Position numbers and translations under genes: made by a program | Shown: positions 1 to 8,889 of the stretch, piece after piece | Layout: every line of letters starts with the position of its first letter | Position numbering within the stretch: position 1 is the first letter of the stretch | The notes under the pieces: model-generated | The model's database searches: none | What the model was told of the DNA's origin: nothing | What the model saw: the letters and a program-made list of their open reading frames with translations, nothing else | Assembly (NCBI RefSeq): GCF_013408535.1 | Contig: NZ_JACBZA010000001.1 | Coordinates: 4,362,850 to 4,426,849, forward strand | From: Actinopolymorpha cephalotaxi | GTDB taxonomy: Bacteria > Actinomycetota > Actinomycetes > Propionibacteriales > Actinopolymorphaceae | Direction of reading: 5' to 3' | Length of the DNA stretch: 64,000 bases

Positions 1-2
1 TA

Positions 3-335
3 CGCGTGATCCGGCCGCGCGCGCCACTCACGGAGGCGAACGTCCTCGTCCTCCCGATGCGCCACGTGGTGAGTCCGGCCTCGCTGCGGCCGGCCGAGGT
101 CGTGTCGTACGCCGAACGCCTGCGCGAGGTGCGCGCCCACTTCGGCGACAGGTTCGGCGCGACCGGGCTGAGCTGCTTCCTCAACGACGGGGCTCGCGCG
201 GGCCAGGAAACGCCTCATGTCCACGTGCACGTCTTCGGGCGTTCGGCCGACGAACCGCGGAACCCGTTCGAGGTGCTCGCCCGCCGCATCGGGGTCGTCC
301 GGGAATCACGCCCGGGCAGCTATCGCCTCTCCTAG
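3..335 (+). CDS. HIT (histidine triad) family protein, 5' partial
   Basis: The reading frame is open to the left edge, so the N-terminus (probably 30-40 residues) is outside the window. The visible 110 residues carry the histidine-triad signature HVHVHVF at about residues 72-78, preceded by the usual VLVLPMRHV strand. HIT proteins of this size are nucleotide hydrolases or transferases in which the middle His is the nucleophile. A GTG at position 6 could be read as a start, but the first strand of the fold would then be missing, so an upstream start is more likely. It ends 32 nt before the first glycosyltransferase, and a functional link to it is not evident. Confidence 0.8.
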   Translation, partial: RVIRPRAPLTEANVLVLPMRHVVSPASLRPAEVVSYAERLREVRAHFGDRFGATGLSCFLNDGARAGQETPHVHVHVFGRSADEPRNPFEVLARRIGVVRESRPGSYRLS

Positions 336-367
336 CATGAGCGAGTACTCATCACCCGGGGGGCATC

Positions 368-1384
368 ATGACGTCCGAGCTACACCGAAAACCCTGCGCG
401 GCAACGCGTTTCGTCACCGACGAGGACGACGGGACGACTCTGCGCGAGACCGGCGTCTCGGTGATCGTGGTGACGTACCGGAACGCCGAACACATCGCGG
501 GCTGCGCGGAGGCCCTGCGGAAGGCCCTTCCGGCCGTACCCACCGAGCTGATCATCGTCGACAACGACTCCGGTGACGGCACCGCGGACGCGGCCCGCGC
601 GGCGGTCCCGGACGCGACCGTCGTCGAGAGCGGACGCAACGGCGGCTTCGCGTTCGGCTGCCATGCCGGCGCGGCACGTGCTCGCGGGCGCCGGCTGTTG
701 TTCCTCAACCCCGACGCCGAGCTCGCACCGGGCTGCGTCGAGGCCCTCCTGGACGCCGCGCGAAGCAGCCCCCGCGCCGGCATCGTCGGCGGTCGCTGCG
801 TGCAGGCCGACGGCACCGACGACCCGCGGTCGTGGTGGGGGCGGCCCACGCTGTGGTCGCTGTTCTGCTTCGCCACGCTGGCGACCACCCTGCGGCCGGG
901 GAGCACCGTGTTCGACCCCGAGACGCCGCAGCCGTGGTCGGCGCCGGACGAGGTCCGCCAGGTGCCGATCGTCGCCGGCGCGCTGATGCTCGTCGACCAC
1001 GAACTGTGGGAACGCACGGGAGGGCTCGACACCGCGTTCTTCATGTACGGCGAGGAGGTCGACCTGTGCCTGCGCGCCGCCCGGCTGGGCTACCGGCCGA
1101 CGGTGACCGGGCGGGCGGTGTACCAGCACCCGGGTGGGGCCTCGTCCTCCGGCGCGGGCAAGCACCTGATGCTGTTCACCGGTAAGGCGACCATCGTCCG
1201 CAGGCACCTGCCCCGCGGTCTGCGCCGCATCGGACTCGCACTGCTGCTGACCGGGGTGGGCCTGCGCGCCGTGCTCAGCCGGGTGACGCGGGCGCGGCCG
1301 GAACGCCAGGGCCGCCCGACCGTCGACTCCGACCTGTGGCGGGTGCTGTGGACGCGCCGCCGGGAGTGGATCCGCGGCTGGTAG
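368..1384 (+). CDS. Glycosyltransferase family 2 (rhamnosyltransferase-like)
   Basis: A 338-residue GT-A enzyme. The GT2 core starts at VSVIVVTYRN (about residue 30). It continues with the DXD-like LNPDAE near 118-123 and with the MYGEEVDLCLRAARLGY block near 228-243 that is typical of dTDP-rhamnosyl and related transferases. It should transfer a sugar from a nucleotide donor onto a lipid-linked or polysaccharide acceptor at the inner face of the membrane. A short hydrophobic stretch near residues 288-303 may bind the membrane. A G-rich ribosome site lies just upstream of the ATG. It is the first gene of the glycan locus; donor and acceptor cannot be deduced. Confidence 0.85.
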   Translation: MTSELHRKPCAATRFVTDEDDGTTLRETGVSVIVVTYRNAEHIAGCAEALRKALPAVPTELIIVDNDSGDGTADAARAAVPDATVVESGRNGGFAFGCHAGAARARGRRLLFLNPDAELAPGCVEALLDAARSSPRAGIVGGRCVQADGTDDPRSWWGRPTLWSLFCFATLATTLRPGSTVFDPETPQPWSAPDEVRQVPIVAGALMLVDHELWERTGGLDTAFFMYGEEVDLCLRAARLGYRPTVTGRAVYQHPGGASSSGAGKHLMLFTGKATIVRRHLPRGLRRIGLALLLTGVGLRAVLSRVTRARPERQGRPTVDSDLWRVLWTRRREWIRGW

Positions 1385-1415
1385 GCGGTCTACGCTCCGT
1401 CGGGCGCGCGGGCCG

Positions 1416-2240
1416 TCAGGCGCGGCTGCTCTCGTCGCGCAGCCACACGGAAGTGTCGGCCGTGCGGGCGCGCCACTTGGCGACCAGCGCCACGGTGACG
1501 AACACCCCGAGCGGACCGACCAGGTGGGGTTCCCGTCGAGCCATGCCGAGCAGGTCGGCATACCGCGTGCGGGCCGATCCCCCGGCCTGGTCCAGGCCGA
1601 GGCTCTCCAGTTGCGTCACCCCGGTGGCCGCACGCACCCGCCGCCGCACCAGGTCCTGCCAGGTGCCGGGCGGGTGGACGACGACCTTCGCGTCCGGCAC
1701 CACCGTCCGCTCCCCGGGAGCGAACGCCTGGGACATGGCCAGGTCGTCGGCCATCACCCGCGGCAGGGCGGCCAGCCGCTCGTACCCGCGTTCGCCGACC
1801 CCGACCACACCCCGGCCGAACAACCCTCGGCGTACCTCCGGCAATCGTTCCCACACGCGGTAGTACCAGCGCACCGCCCACGGCCGTCCGGACGTTCGCA
1901 GCTCCCGCACGGGGCCGGCCGCGAGCACGTCGGAGGACGTCAGAACCCTTGCCAGAGCACGAATGTCGTCCGGGCCGAGCTCGACGTCGGCATCCACGTA
2001 GATGCGGGGAAAACCGCGCGCGGCCTGGTCGCCGATCCGCAACGCCTCGGCCTTGGACGCGCGGTCGGTGTCGATCACGCGGACGGGAAAGGAGGCGGCG
2101 ATCCGCGCGGTGTCGTCCGAACAGCCGTTGGGAACCACGACCACGTCGAACTCACCCGATGGCACGTCGCGCAGCAGACCCGCCAGCAAACGGCCAATCA
2201 CCTGCGCCTCGTTGTGCGCGGGGATCACAATACTGATCAC
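1416..2240 (-). CDS. Glycosyltransferase family 2
   Basis: A 274-residue protein read from GTG at 2240, which places ISIVIPAHNE at the very N-terminus as in GT2 enzymes. The open frame extends further upstream, but that part is low-complexity and overlaps the divergent acetyltransferase. Motifs include VVPNGCSDDT near 30-39 (nucleotide binding) and IYVDADVEL near 79-87 (the DXD motif that binds metal and nucleotide sugar). A hydrophobic C-terminal segment (LVGPLGVFVTVALVA) suggests a membrane anchor. It is transcribed away from the acetyltransferase at 2338, with a shared promoter region of about 100 nt. The acceptor is unknown. Confidence 0.85.
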   Translation of the reverse strand: MISIVIPAHNEAQVIGRLLAGLLRDVPSGEFDVVVVPNGCSDDTARIAASFPVRVIDTDRASKAEALRIGDQAARGFPRIYVDADVELGPDDIRALARVLTSSDVLAAGPVRELRTSGRPWAVRWYYRVWERLPEVRRGLFGRGVVGVGERGYERLAALPRVMADDLAMSQAFAPGERTVVPDAKVVVHPPGTWQDLVRRRVRAATGVTQLESLGLDQAGGSARTRYADLLGMARREPHLVGPLGVFVTVALVAKWRARTADTSVWLRDESSRA

Positions 2241-2286
2241 GTTCGCAGTATGGGCGACGCGCAGATGGTGCGCCGCCGAATCACTT

Positions 2287-2299
2287 GTTCCACAGGAAC
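2287..2299. promoter_or_regulatory. Short inverted repeat between divergent genes
   Basis: GTTCC-ACA-GGAAC lies between the divergent glycosyltransferase (start 2240) and acetyltransferase (start 2338). It is a 5-bp dyad with a 3-nt spacer. Position makes an operator possible, but it is short and may be chance. Confidence 0.25.
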
Positions 2300-2337
2300 T
2301 GTGGGAGCTCTGGGGGGAATCGTGGGTGGAGGACATC

Positions 2338-2952
2338 GTGGGTGAGGCACGCGTGCATCCCGGCGCGGACGTCGACGAGCGGGCCACGCTCGGCGCGGAC
2401 ACCACCATCTGGCACCTGGCGCAGGTACGCGAACACGCCGTCCTCGGCAGCGACTGCATCGTCGGCCGGGGCGCCTACGTCGGGCCGGGCGTGCGCATCG
2501 GTGACCGCGTCAAGCTGCAGAACCACGCGCTGGTGTACGAACCCGCCGTCCTGGAGGACGAGGTGTTCGTCGGCCCGGCCGTGGTGCTGACCAACGACCT
2601 CTATCCGCGGTCGGCCGACGTGGACGGCAAGCTCAAACGGCCCGACGACTGGGACGCGCTGGGAGTCACGGTGCGACAGGGCGCGTCCATCGGTGCGCGC
2701 GCCGTCGTGGTCGCCGGTCACACCATCGGCCGCTGGGCCCTGGTGGCCGCCGGCGCCGTGGTGACCAGGGACGTGCCGGACTTCGCGCTGGTGGCCGGCG
2801 TGCCCGCCCGGCGGATCGGCTGGGTGGGACGTGCGGGCGAACCACTCACCCCGGTTGACGATTCCGGAGACGGCGTACGCCACTGGAGCTGCCCGCGCAC
2901 GGGCGAGCGTTACCTGGAGCGCGACGGCTACCTGACGTACGACGAGGCGTGA
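2338..2952 (+). CDS. Hexapeptide-repeat N-acetyltransferase, WbpD/WlbB-like
   Basis: A left-handed beta-helix acyltransferase of about 204 residues, made of repeated [LIV]-G-X4 turns. The sequence TTIWHLAQVREHAVLG followed by VFVGPAVVLTNDLYPR is the pattern of WbpD/WlbB enzymes. These acetylate the 3-amino group of UDP-2-acetamido-3-amino-glucuronate with acetyl-CoA. GTG at 2338 follows GGAGGA at 2328-2333; an in-frame GTG at 2326 is the alternative. The short C-terminal tail (WSCPRTGERYLERDGYLTYD) is also seen in this family. With the WbpB-like and WbpE-like genes nearby it would complete synthesis of a diacetamido-uronic acid. The substrate is inferred from family and context. Confidence 0.82.
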   Translation: MGEARVHPGADVDERATLGADTTIWHLAQVREHAVLGSDCIVGRGAYVGPGVRIGDRVKLQNHALVYEPAVLEDEVFVGPAVVLTNDLYPRSADVDGKLKRPDDWDALGVTVRQGASIGARAVVVAGHTIGRWALVAAGAVVTRDVPDFALVAGVPARRIGWVGRAGEPLTPVDDSGDGVRHWSCPRTGERYLERDGYLTYDEA

Positions 2953-2967
2953 CACCGAACGCGGAAA

Positions 2968-2987
2968 GGTGGCCTGGGTCGGCCACC
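2968..2987 (+). terminator. GC-rich hairpin after the acetyltransferase
   Basis: GGTGGCC, a 6-nt loop, then GGCCACC, 15 nt after the stop codon. There is no T-tract, as is common for actinobacterial terminators, so the call rests only on the stem and its position. Confidence 0.4.
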
Positions 2988-3002
2988 ACCGCGCTGGCTC
3001 AC

Positions 3003-3016
3003 GACATCGCGATGTC
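3003..3016. promoter_or_regulatory. Perfect 14-bp palindrome, candidate operator
   Basis: GACATCGCGATGTC is a perfect 14-bp palindrome in the roughly 300-nt non-coding gap (2953-3251) between the acetyltransferase and the Gfo/Idh gene. It lies 236 nt before the next start. I see no other clear feature in this gap apart from the hairpin at 2968-2987. Confidence 0.4.
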
Positions 3017-3251
3017 ACTGCTGTACGTGACGATTCGATCCGATTCCACGAAAACGCCTCCAACGGGGCGAACGGTGTCCGAAGATCGTCGCAGTGACCA
3101 CGGGGCCGAGCTCACCGCGCCGGACTCGTGGGTTCCTGCCCGCGGCAGTCGATCCTGACCCGGCAACCACCGATGCACCTCCGAGCGTCGCCGCGGCGTG
3201 CCCGAACGACGACTCGGCACACCTGAGAACGCAGCAAAAGAAGGGACTCCG

Positions 3252-4295
3252 ATGAATCCCATCGGCCTGGCTGTGATCGGCGCCGGTTACTGGGGACCCA
3301 ACCTGGTGCGCAACGCACAGGCCACTCCTGCCCTTCGGCTGGAGTGGCTGTGCGACCTGGACACCGACCGCGCCCGGTCCGTACTCGGCCCCTACACCAC
3401 GGTCGGTACGACCGACTCCTACGAGCAGGTGCTCACCGACCCGAACGTCGCGGCGGTCGCCATCGCCACCCCGGCGGCCACCCACTTCGACCTGGTGCGG
3501 GCCGCTCTGGAGGCCGGAAAGCACGTCCTGGTGGAGAAGCCGCTCACCCCGTCGTCCGCGGACGCGGCGAAACTGGTCGACCTCGCCGAGCAGGCCGGGC
3601 TGACGCTGATGTGCGACCACACCTACTGCTACACGCCGGCGGTACGCAAGATCCGCGAACTGGTGCACGGCGGTGAGATCGGCGAGGTGCAGTTCGTCGA
3701 CTCGGTACGCATCAACCTGGGCCTGGTGCAACCCGACGTCGACGTGCTGTGGGACCTCGCCCCGCACGACCTGTCCATCCTGGACTTCGTACTTCCGCCG
3801 GCGATGCGCCCGGTCGCGGTGGCCGCACAGGCCGCCGACCCGATCGTCGCCGGACGTGCCTGCGTCGCCTACCTCACGGTGTGGTTCGGCGACCAGACGT
3901 TGGCGCACGTGCACGTCAACTGGCTCAGCCCGACGAAGATCCGTACGACGGTGATCGGCGGATCGCGGCGCACCATCGTGTGGGACGACCTGAACCCGCA
4001 GCAGCGGGTGACGGTGCACGACCGCGGCGTCGACCTCACCCCGGCGAGCCACCTGGGGCCGGAGGAACGCCGGGCCGCGCTGATCTCCTACCGCGTCGGC
4101 GACATCCAGGTTCCGGCGCTGCCGGAACGGGAGGCACTGCGGTCGGTGATGGAGGAGTTCGCCGCGGCGATCGGCGAGGGCAGGCCCGCGTTGACGGACG
4201 GGCGAGCCGGCCTGCGGGTCGTCCGGTTGCTGGAGGCCGCGTCGCGCAGCATCGCGGCCGGTGGATCGAAGGAACTCGTCGAGGGGGACGACTGA
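3252..4295 (+). CDS. Gfo/Idh/MocA oxidoreductase, WbpB/WlbA-like
   Basis: A 347-residue NAD(P)-dependent dehydrogenase. The Rossmann motif GAGYWGPNLVRN lies at residues 10-21, the family catalytic EKP at 95-97 (Lys96), and WDLAPHD near 175 supplies the second catalytic histidine region. GAGYWGPN is typical of the WbpB/WlbA group, which oxidise C3 of UDP-GlcNAc-uronate before transamination. The ATG at 3252 follows an A/G-rich ribosome site. The stop overlaps the next ATG by one base (TGATG), so translation is coupled to the epimerase. The role in a diacetamido-uronate pathway is inferred from four matching genes in the locus. Confidence 0.87.
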   Translation: MNPIGLAVIGAGYWGPNLVRNAQATPALRLEWLCDLDTDRARSVLGPYTTVGTTDSYEQVLTDPNVAAVAIATPAATHFDLVRAALEAGKHVLVEKPLTPSSADAAKLVDLAEQAGLTLMCDHTYCYTPAVRKIRELVHGGEIGEVQFVDSVRINLGLVQPDVDVLWDLAPHDLSILDFVLPPAMRPVAVAAQAADPIVAGRACVAYLTVWFGDQTLAHVHVNWLSPTKIRTTVIGGSRRTIVWDDLNPQQRVTVHDRGVDLTPASHLGPEERRAALISYRVGDIQVPALPEREALRSVMEEFAAAIGEGRPALTDGRAGLRVVRLLEAASRSIAAGGSKELVEGDD

Positions 4296-5263
4296 TGATC
4301 GAGGGAAGCCGCTGCCTGGTCACGGGGGGCGCGGGCACGATCGGATCGACGATCGTGGACCAACTGGTGGCGGCGGGGGCCGCCGAGGTCGTGGTGCTGG
4401 ACAACCTGGTGCGCGGGCGGCGGGACAACCTGACCGCCGCGCTGGAGTCCGGCCGGGTGCACCTCGTCGAGGGCGACATCCGCGACCGCGCGCTGCTGCG
4501 CTCGTCGATGGCCGGCACCGACCTGGTGTTCCACCAGGCGGCGATCCGGATCACCCAGTGCGCGGAGGAGCCCCGGCTCGCGCTGCAGGTGCTGGTCGAC
4601 GGCACGTTCGAGGTGATCGAGGCGGCCGCCGATCTCGGCGTACGCAAGCTGGTGGCCGCGTCGTCGGCGTCGGTATACGGGCTGGCCGAACAGTTCCCGA
4701 CACCGGAAACCCAGCACCCGTACGACAACGACACGTTCTACGGCGCGGCGAAGGCGTTCAACGAGGGCATGTTGCGCAGCTTCCACGCGATGCGCGGACT
4801 CGACTACGTGGCCCTGCGCTACTTCAACGTCTACGGCCCGCGGATGGACATCCACGGCCTCTACACCGAGGTGCTCATCCGCTGGATGGAGCGCATCGAG
4901 TACGGCAGGGCGCCGCTGATCCTCGGCGACGGCCTGCAGACGATGGACTTCGTCTACACCGACGACATCGCCCGGGCCAACCTGCTGGCGGCGCGGGCGG
5001 ACGTGACCGACCAGGTGTTCAACATCGGGTTCGGCGCCGAGACCAGCCTGCGGGAGCTGGCCGAGGCCCTGATGCGGGTGATGGACGCGGAGGACCTCGG
5101 CTTGGAGTTCGGCCCGGCGCGCGCGGTGAACGGCGTGACGCGGCGGCTGGCCGACATCTCCCGTACCCACCAGGCGCTGGGCTGGAAGCCCGAGGTCGAC
5201 CTCGAGGAAGGCCTTCGCCGGCTGGTGGCCTGGTGGCGGGCCGAGCGGCGGGTCCCTGCGTGA
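4295..5263 (+). CDS. NAD-dependent sugar-nucleotide epimerase/dehydratase (extended SDR)
   Basis: A 322-residue extended short-chain dehydrogenase. It has the NAD-binding motif TGGAGTIGS (residues 10-18), the serine region AASSASVYG near 121-129, and the catalytic pair Tyr149/Lys153 in YGAAK. The fold and length match UDP-glucose or UDP-GlcNAc(A) 4-epimerases and related enzymes. It lies between the 3-dehydrogenase and a glycosyltransferase and overlaps both (TGATG upstream, GTGA downstream). A UDP-amino-sugar substrate is therefore likely, but the exact reaction cannot be read from sequence. Confidence 0.85.
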   Translation: MIEGSRCLVTGGAGTIGSTIVDQLVAAGAAEVVVLDNLVRGRRDNLTAALESGRVHLVEGDIRDRALLRSSMAGTDLVFHQAAIRITQCAEEPRLALQVLVDGTFEVIEAAADLGVRKLVAASSASVYGLAEQFPTPETQHPYDNDTFYGAAKAFNEGMLRSFHAMRGLDYVALRYFNVYGPRMDIHGLYTEVLIRWMERIEYGRAPLILGDGLQTMDFVYTDDIARANLLAARADVTDQVFNIGFGAETSLRELAEALMRVMDAEDLGLEFGPARAVNGVTRRLADISRTHQALGWKPEVDLEEGLRRLVAWWRAERRVPA

Positions 5264-6504
5264 TCGTCTTCTTCGCCGGCTCCGCGTACGACGGGGTGGC
5301 CGGCACCGACCGGCACCTCGCCGACGAGCTCAGCCGGCAGCGGCCGGTGCTGTACGTCGAACCGCCGTGTTCGGTGCTCACCCCGCTGCTGCGTGCGCGC
5401 CCGGTGGCAGCGATCCGCGCGAGCTCGATGCGCAGTCCGGCGCTGCGGGAGGAAAGACCTGGGCTGTGGCGGCTGGTACCACGGGTGCTGCCAGGTGCGC
5501 AGCGTCCCGGCATGCACCACGTCACCACCCGGTGGACCCGTGCCAAGGTGCGGCGCGCGGCGGCCCGGATCGGTCAGCCGGTGACGGCGGCGATCGCCAC
5601 CGTCTCCGAAGACCTGCTGGATGCGGTCGCGGGCGTGCCCACGATGTACTTCGTCACCGACGACGGTGCCGCCGGTGCGGAACTGCTGGGACTGCCGCGC
5701 CGGCGGCTGCTCGCGGCCGAGCGGCGCCAGGCGGAGGCAGCCGACGTGCTCGCCGTGGTGTCGCCGGTGCTGAGGGAACGCTTCGCCGCGATGGGACTGG
5801 ACGCGGCGGTGGTGCCGAACGGCTGCTCGCCCGATGCCTACGAAGGAGTGGACGAGGCGCCCTGGCCGGACGACGTACCACGCTTCGACCGACCGGCCGC
5901 GGGGTTCGTCGGCAACCTCAACGGCCGGCTCGACCTCGACCTGCTGGAAGGGGTCGCCGACGCCGGGCATCCCCTCCTGCTGGTCGGCCCGCGGCAGCCG
6001 TCCTGCCCGGCGGAACGGTTCGCCGCGCTGACCGCGCGCCCGAACGTGGTGTGGACGGGGATGCGGCCGCACACCGAGCTGCCGCGTTACCTGCGGGCGA
6101 TCACGGTGGGGTTGACGCCGTACGTCCTGAACGACTTCAACCGGGCGAGCTTCCCGCTGAAGACGCTGGAGTACCTCGCCGCCGGGCGCGCGGTGGTCTC
6201 GACCGCGCTGCCGGCGACGGACTGGCTGCGCGAGGACGCCGAGGGCGCCGCCCTGATCAGGGTGGAGTCCTCACGGGAGGCGTTCGTCAAGGCGGTCGGC
6301 GACGAGCTGGCCGCGGCCGCCGAGTCAGGCAACACCGAACCAGGCAAACCTGAACAGAACAAGGGCGAACACAGCATGGCCGGTCGTCGTCGCGCGTACG
6401 CCGCGCGGCACGACTGGAAGCATCGGGCCCGCGAGATCGCGGGCCTACTGGACCAAGTGGGGGGACCACGTGATTCCGGTGATCAGGCCCGTTCTGGGCG
6501 ATGA
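5260..6504 (+). CDS. Glycosyltransferase (group 1/GT4-like)
   Basis: A 414-residue protein starting at GTG 5260, which overlaps the preceding stop as GTGA. It resembles the UDP-galactopyranose/teichuronic-acid type of glycosyltransferase. It has an N-terminal Rossmann half, VVPNGCSPDAY near 185-195, and a C-terminal donor-binding half with GFVGNLNGRLD and PLKTLEYLAAGRAVVSTALP. The last 50 residues are Glu/Arg-rich and overlap the next gene by 35 nt. It probably adds one sugar of the repeat unit on the cytoplasmic side. Donor and linkage are not known. Confidence 0.82.
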   Translation: MIVFFAGSAYDGVAGTDRHLADELSRQRPVLYVEPPCSVLTPLLRARPVAAIRASSMRSPALREERPGLWRLVPRVLPGAQRPGMHHVTTRWTRAKVRRAAARIGQPVTAAIATVSEDLLDAVAGVPTMYFVTDDGAAGAELLGLPRRRLLAAERRQAEAADVLAVVSPVLRERFAAMGLDAAVVPNGCSPDAYEGVDEAPWPDDVPRFDRPAAGFVGNLNGRLDLDLLEGVADAGHPLLLVGPRQPSCPAERFAALTARPNVVWTGMRPHTELPRYLRAITVGLTPYVLNDFNRASFPLKTLEYLAAGRAVVSTALPATDWLREDAEGAALIRVESSREAFVKAVGDELAAAAESGNTEPGKPEQNKGEHSMAGRRRAYAARHDWKHRAREIAGLLDQVGGPRDSGDQARSGR

Positions 6505-7606
6505 GGAGGCGGCGGCGGTCGCTGAGGTGGTGCGCTCCGGATGGGTGGCGCAGGGCCCGCGGGTGGCCGCGTTCGAGGAGGCGTTCGCGGACCGGATGGG
6601 CGCCGCGCACGGCGTGGCCACCTCGTCCTGCACGACCGCACTGCACCTTGCGCTGCTGCTGGCCGGGGTGGGGCCCGGCGACGACGTGGTGGTGCCGTCG
6701 TTCTCGTTCATCGCCACCGCCAACGCCGCGCGCTACGTCGGCGCGCAGCCGGTGTTCGCCGATGTCGACGCGACCACCGGCAACGTCACCGGCAAGACCG
6801 TCGAGGCGGTGCTCACCGAACGGACCCGCGCGGTGATCGCGGTGGACCAGGCCGGGGTTCCGGTGGACCTGGACGAGCTGCGAGCGGTGTGCGACCCGCG
6901 GGGCATTCCGATGGTCGAGGACGCCGCGTGCGCGGCCGGCTCGGTCTACCGCGGCCGCCCGGTGGGGGCCGGTGCCGAGCTCACCGCGTGGTCGTTCCAC
7001 CCCCGCAAGCTGCTGACCACCGGCGAGGGCGGGATGCTCACGCTGGCGTCGGAGGACGTCGCCCGGCGGGCGCGGCGGCTGCGCGAGCACGGGATGAGTG
7101 TCAGCGCCGCCGACCGGCACGCCAGCGGCACGGTCGTCATCGAGGAGTACCTCGAGACCGGCTTCAACTTCCGGATGACCGACCTGCAGGCCGCACTGGG
7201 CCTGGTCCAGCTGACCCGGCTGACCGAGGTGGTCGAACGCCGCCGGGACCTGGCCGCCCGCTACCAGCGTCTGCTCGCCGACGTGCCGGGTGTTCTCACC
7301 GTGCGCGACCCGCTGTACGGGCGGACCAACTACCAGTCGTTCTGGATCGAGCTGCCGGAGGACTTCCCGGTCGGCCGGGACGCGTTGCTGGAACGCCTGC
7401 TGGCGGCCGGCATCTCCGGCCGGCGCGGGATCATGGCCGCGCACCGCGAACCCGCGTACGCCACCTCGGCCTCGGGCCGCAACGCCGACCTGCCGGTGAC
7501 CGACCGGCTCACCTCCCGGTCGCTGATCCTGCCCCTCTTCCACGAGCTGACCGAGGAAGAACAGGACCGCGTGGTGCACGTGATCGCCACCGCGGCCACG
7601 CGATGA
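6470..7606 (+). CDS. DegT/DnrJ/EryC1 (WbpE-like) PLP-dependent sugar aminotransferase
   Basis: A 378-residue aminotransferase read from GTG 6470 after a GGGGGA ribosome site. The fold markers are SFSFIATANAA (cofactor phosphate region), VEDAAC with Asp151 (pyridine nitrogen contact) and WSFHPRK with the Schiff-base Lys180, then TTGEGGM. Such enzymes convert a keto-sugar nucleotide to an amino sugar using glutamate. Standing with WbpA-, WbpB- and WbpD-like genes, the likely reaction is amination of C3 of UDP-2-acetamido-3-keto-glucuronate. The second DegT gene at 11040 is an alternative candidate for that step. Confidence 0.87.
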   Translation: MIPVIRPVLGDEEAAAVAEVVRSGWVAQGPRVAAFEEAFADRMGAAHGVATSSCTTALHLALLLAGVGPGDDVVVPSFSFIATANAARYVGAQPVFADVDATTGNVTGKTVEAVLTERTRAVIAVDQAGVPVDLDELRAVCDPRGIPMVEDAACAAGSVYRGRPVGAGAELTAWSFHPRKLLTTGEGGMLTLASEDVARRARRLREHGMSVSAADRHASGTVVIEEYLETGFNFRMTDLQAALGLVQLTRLTEVVERRRDLAARYQRLLADVPGVLTVRDPLYGRTNYQSFWIELPEDFPVGRDALLERLLAAGISGRRGIMAAHREPAYATSASGRNADLPVTDRLTSRSLILPLFHELTEEEQDRVVHVIATAATR

Positions 7607-8889
7607 AGGTCCTCGTCTACCCGCACGCGATGGAGCTCGGCGGCAGTCAGCTCAATGCCGTCGAACTCGCCGGGGCGGTCCGTGAGCTCGGCCACCAGGT
7701 GACGGTGATCAGCGAGCCCGGTCCGCTGGTGCAACGCGTGGTTGACATCGGCCTGGAGCACCTCGAGCTGCCCGCCGAACGCCGGCGGCCCTCCCCCACC
7801 ACCGTGCGCCTGTTGCGTTCCCTGATCACCGAACGCGGGTTCGACGTCGTGCACGGGTACGAGTGGCCGCCCGGGGTGGAGGCGTACTTCGCCGCGGGCC
7901 GGTGCCGCGACGTCGCCGCCACCTGCACGGTCATGTCGATGTCGGTCGCGCCGTTCCTGCCGGCGGACCTGTCGCTCGCGGTGGGTACGGCGCAGATCCG
8001 GCTGTCCGTGCTGGAGCAGCGCTTCCAGCGGCGTGGCGGAGGCCGGCACTCCGGTCGCGGCTTCGACCCCGCCCTGGTGAACCTGCTCGAACCACCCGTG
8101 GACCTGGCCGCCAACCGGCCCGGCCATCCGGCTGACGGGTTCCGTGCGCAACACGGGCTTGACGACCCCGCCGACACCGGTCTGCTGGACGTGGTGGTGG
8201 TCTGCCGGCTGGTCCCGGAGCTGAAGCTGGAAGGCGTTCTGACCGCGGTCCACGTGATCGGTGAGCTGGCCCGCGAGCTGCCGCTGCGGCTGGTGGTCGT
8301 CGGCGACGGGCCCGCACGCGAGCAGGTGGAGGCCCGGGCGGCCGCCGCCAACAAGCGGGCCGGCCGGCGCGCCGTCGTACTCACCGGCGCCCTGGACGAC
8401 CCGCGGCCCGCCTACGCGGCGGCGTCGATCACGCTCGGCATGGGCGGCTCCGCCCTGCGTGCGCTGGCGTTCGGGCAGCCGCTGATCGTGCAGGGCGAGG
8501 ACGGGTTCTTCGAGCTGCTGACCCGGGAGTCGAGCAGGAGGTTCCTGCGCCAGGGGTGGTACGGGCTGGGCGGGGACGGCGCCGCCACCCTGGCGCGGAT
8601 CCTGCGCGAGCTCGCCACCGACGAGGCGCGGCGAAAGGACCTGGCCGACTTCGGCCTGCACCTGGTCACCGAACGCTTCAGCCTCGAGGGCGCCGCGCTG
8701 CTCCAGGAGGCCATCTACCTGGACGCGCTGGAGCGCGCGGCCACCGGGCGGCCGAGGGCCGCGCGGGAGGCGGCACGCACGATCGGCGGCGTCGTCACAC
8801 ACAAGGTCCGCCGGCGGCGGGATCGGCGCCGCGGGACCGCGGCCGCCGACGACTTCAACCAGCTGAGGGATCGGGGGAGCCGGCGGTGA
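7603..8889 (+). CDS. Glycosyltransferase (group 1/GT4-like)
   Basis: A 428-residue GT-B glycosyltransferase. The N-terminal PHAMELGGSQLNAVELAGAV is the acceptor-domain start seen in GT4 enzymes. LDVVVVCRLVPELKLEG and LVVVGDGPAREQVEARA are donor-domain strands. The usual E-X7-E region is altered to a GMGGSALRALAFGQP segment near residues 283-297. The C-terminal 60 residues are Arg-rich and may contact the membrane. It is coupled to the aminotransferase by ATGA and to the flippase by GTGA. Specificity is unknown. Confidence 0.82.
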   Translation: MKVLVYPHAMELGGSQLNAVELAGAVRELGHQVTVISEPGPLVQRVVDIGLEHLELPAERRRPSPTTVRLLRSLITERGFDVVHGYEWPPGVEAYFAAGRCRDVAATCTVMSMSVAPFLPADLSLAVGTAQIRLSVLEQRFQRRGGGRHSGRGFDPALVNLLEPPVDLAANRPGHPADGFRAQHGLDDPADTGLLDVVVVCRLVPELKLEGVLTAVHVIGELARELPLRLVVVGDGPAREQVEARAAAANKRAGRRAVVLTGALDDPRPAYAAASITLGMGGSALRALAFGQPLIVQGEDGFFELLTRESSRRFLRQGWYGLGGDGAATLARILRELATDEARRKDLADFGLHLVTERFSLEGAALLQEAIYLDALERAATGRPRAAREAARTIGGVVTHKVRRRRDRRRGTAAADDFNQLRDRGSRR

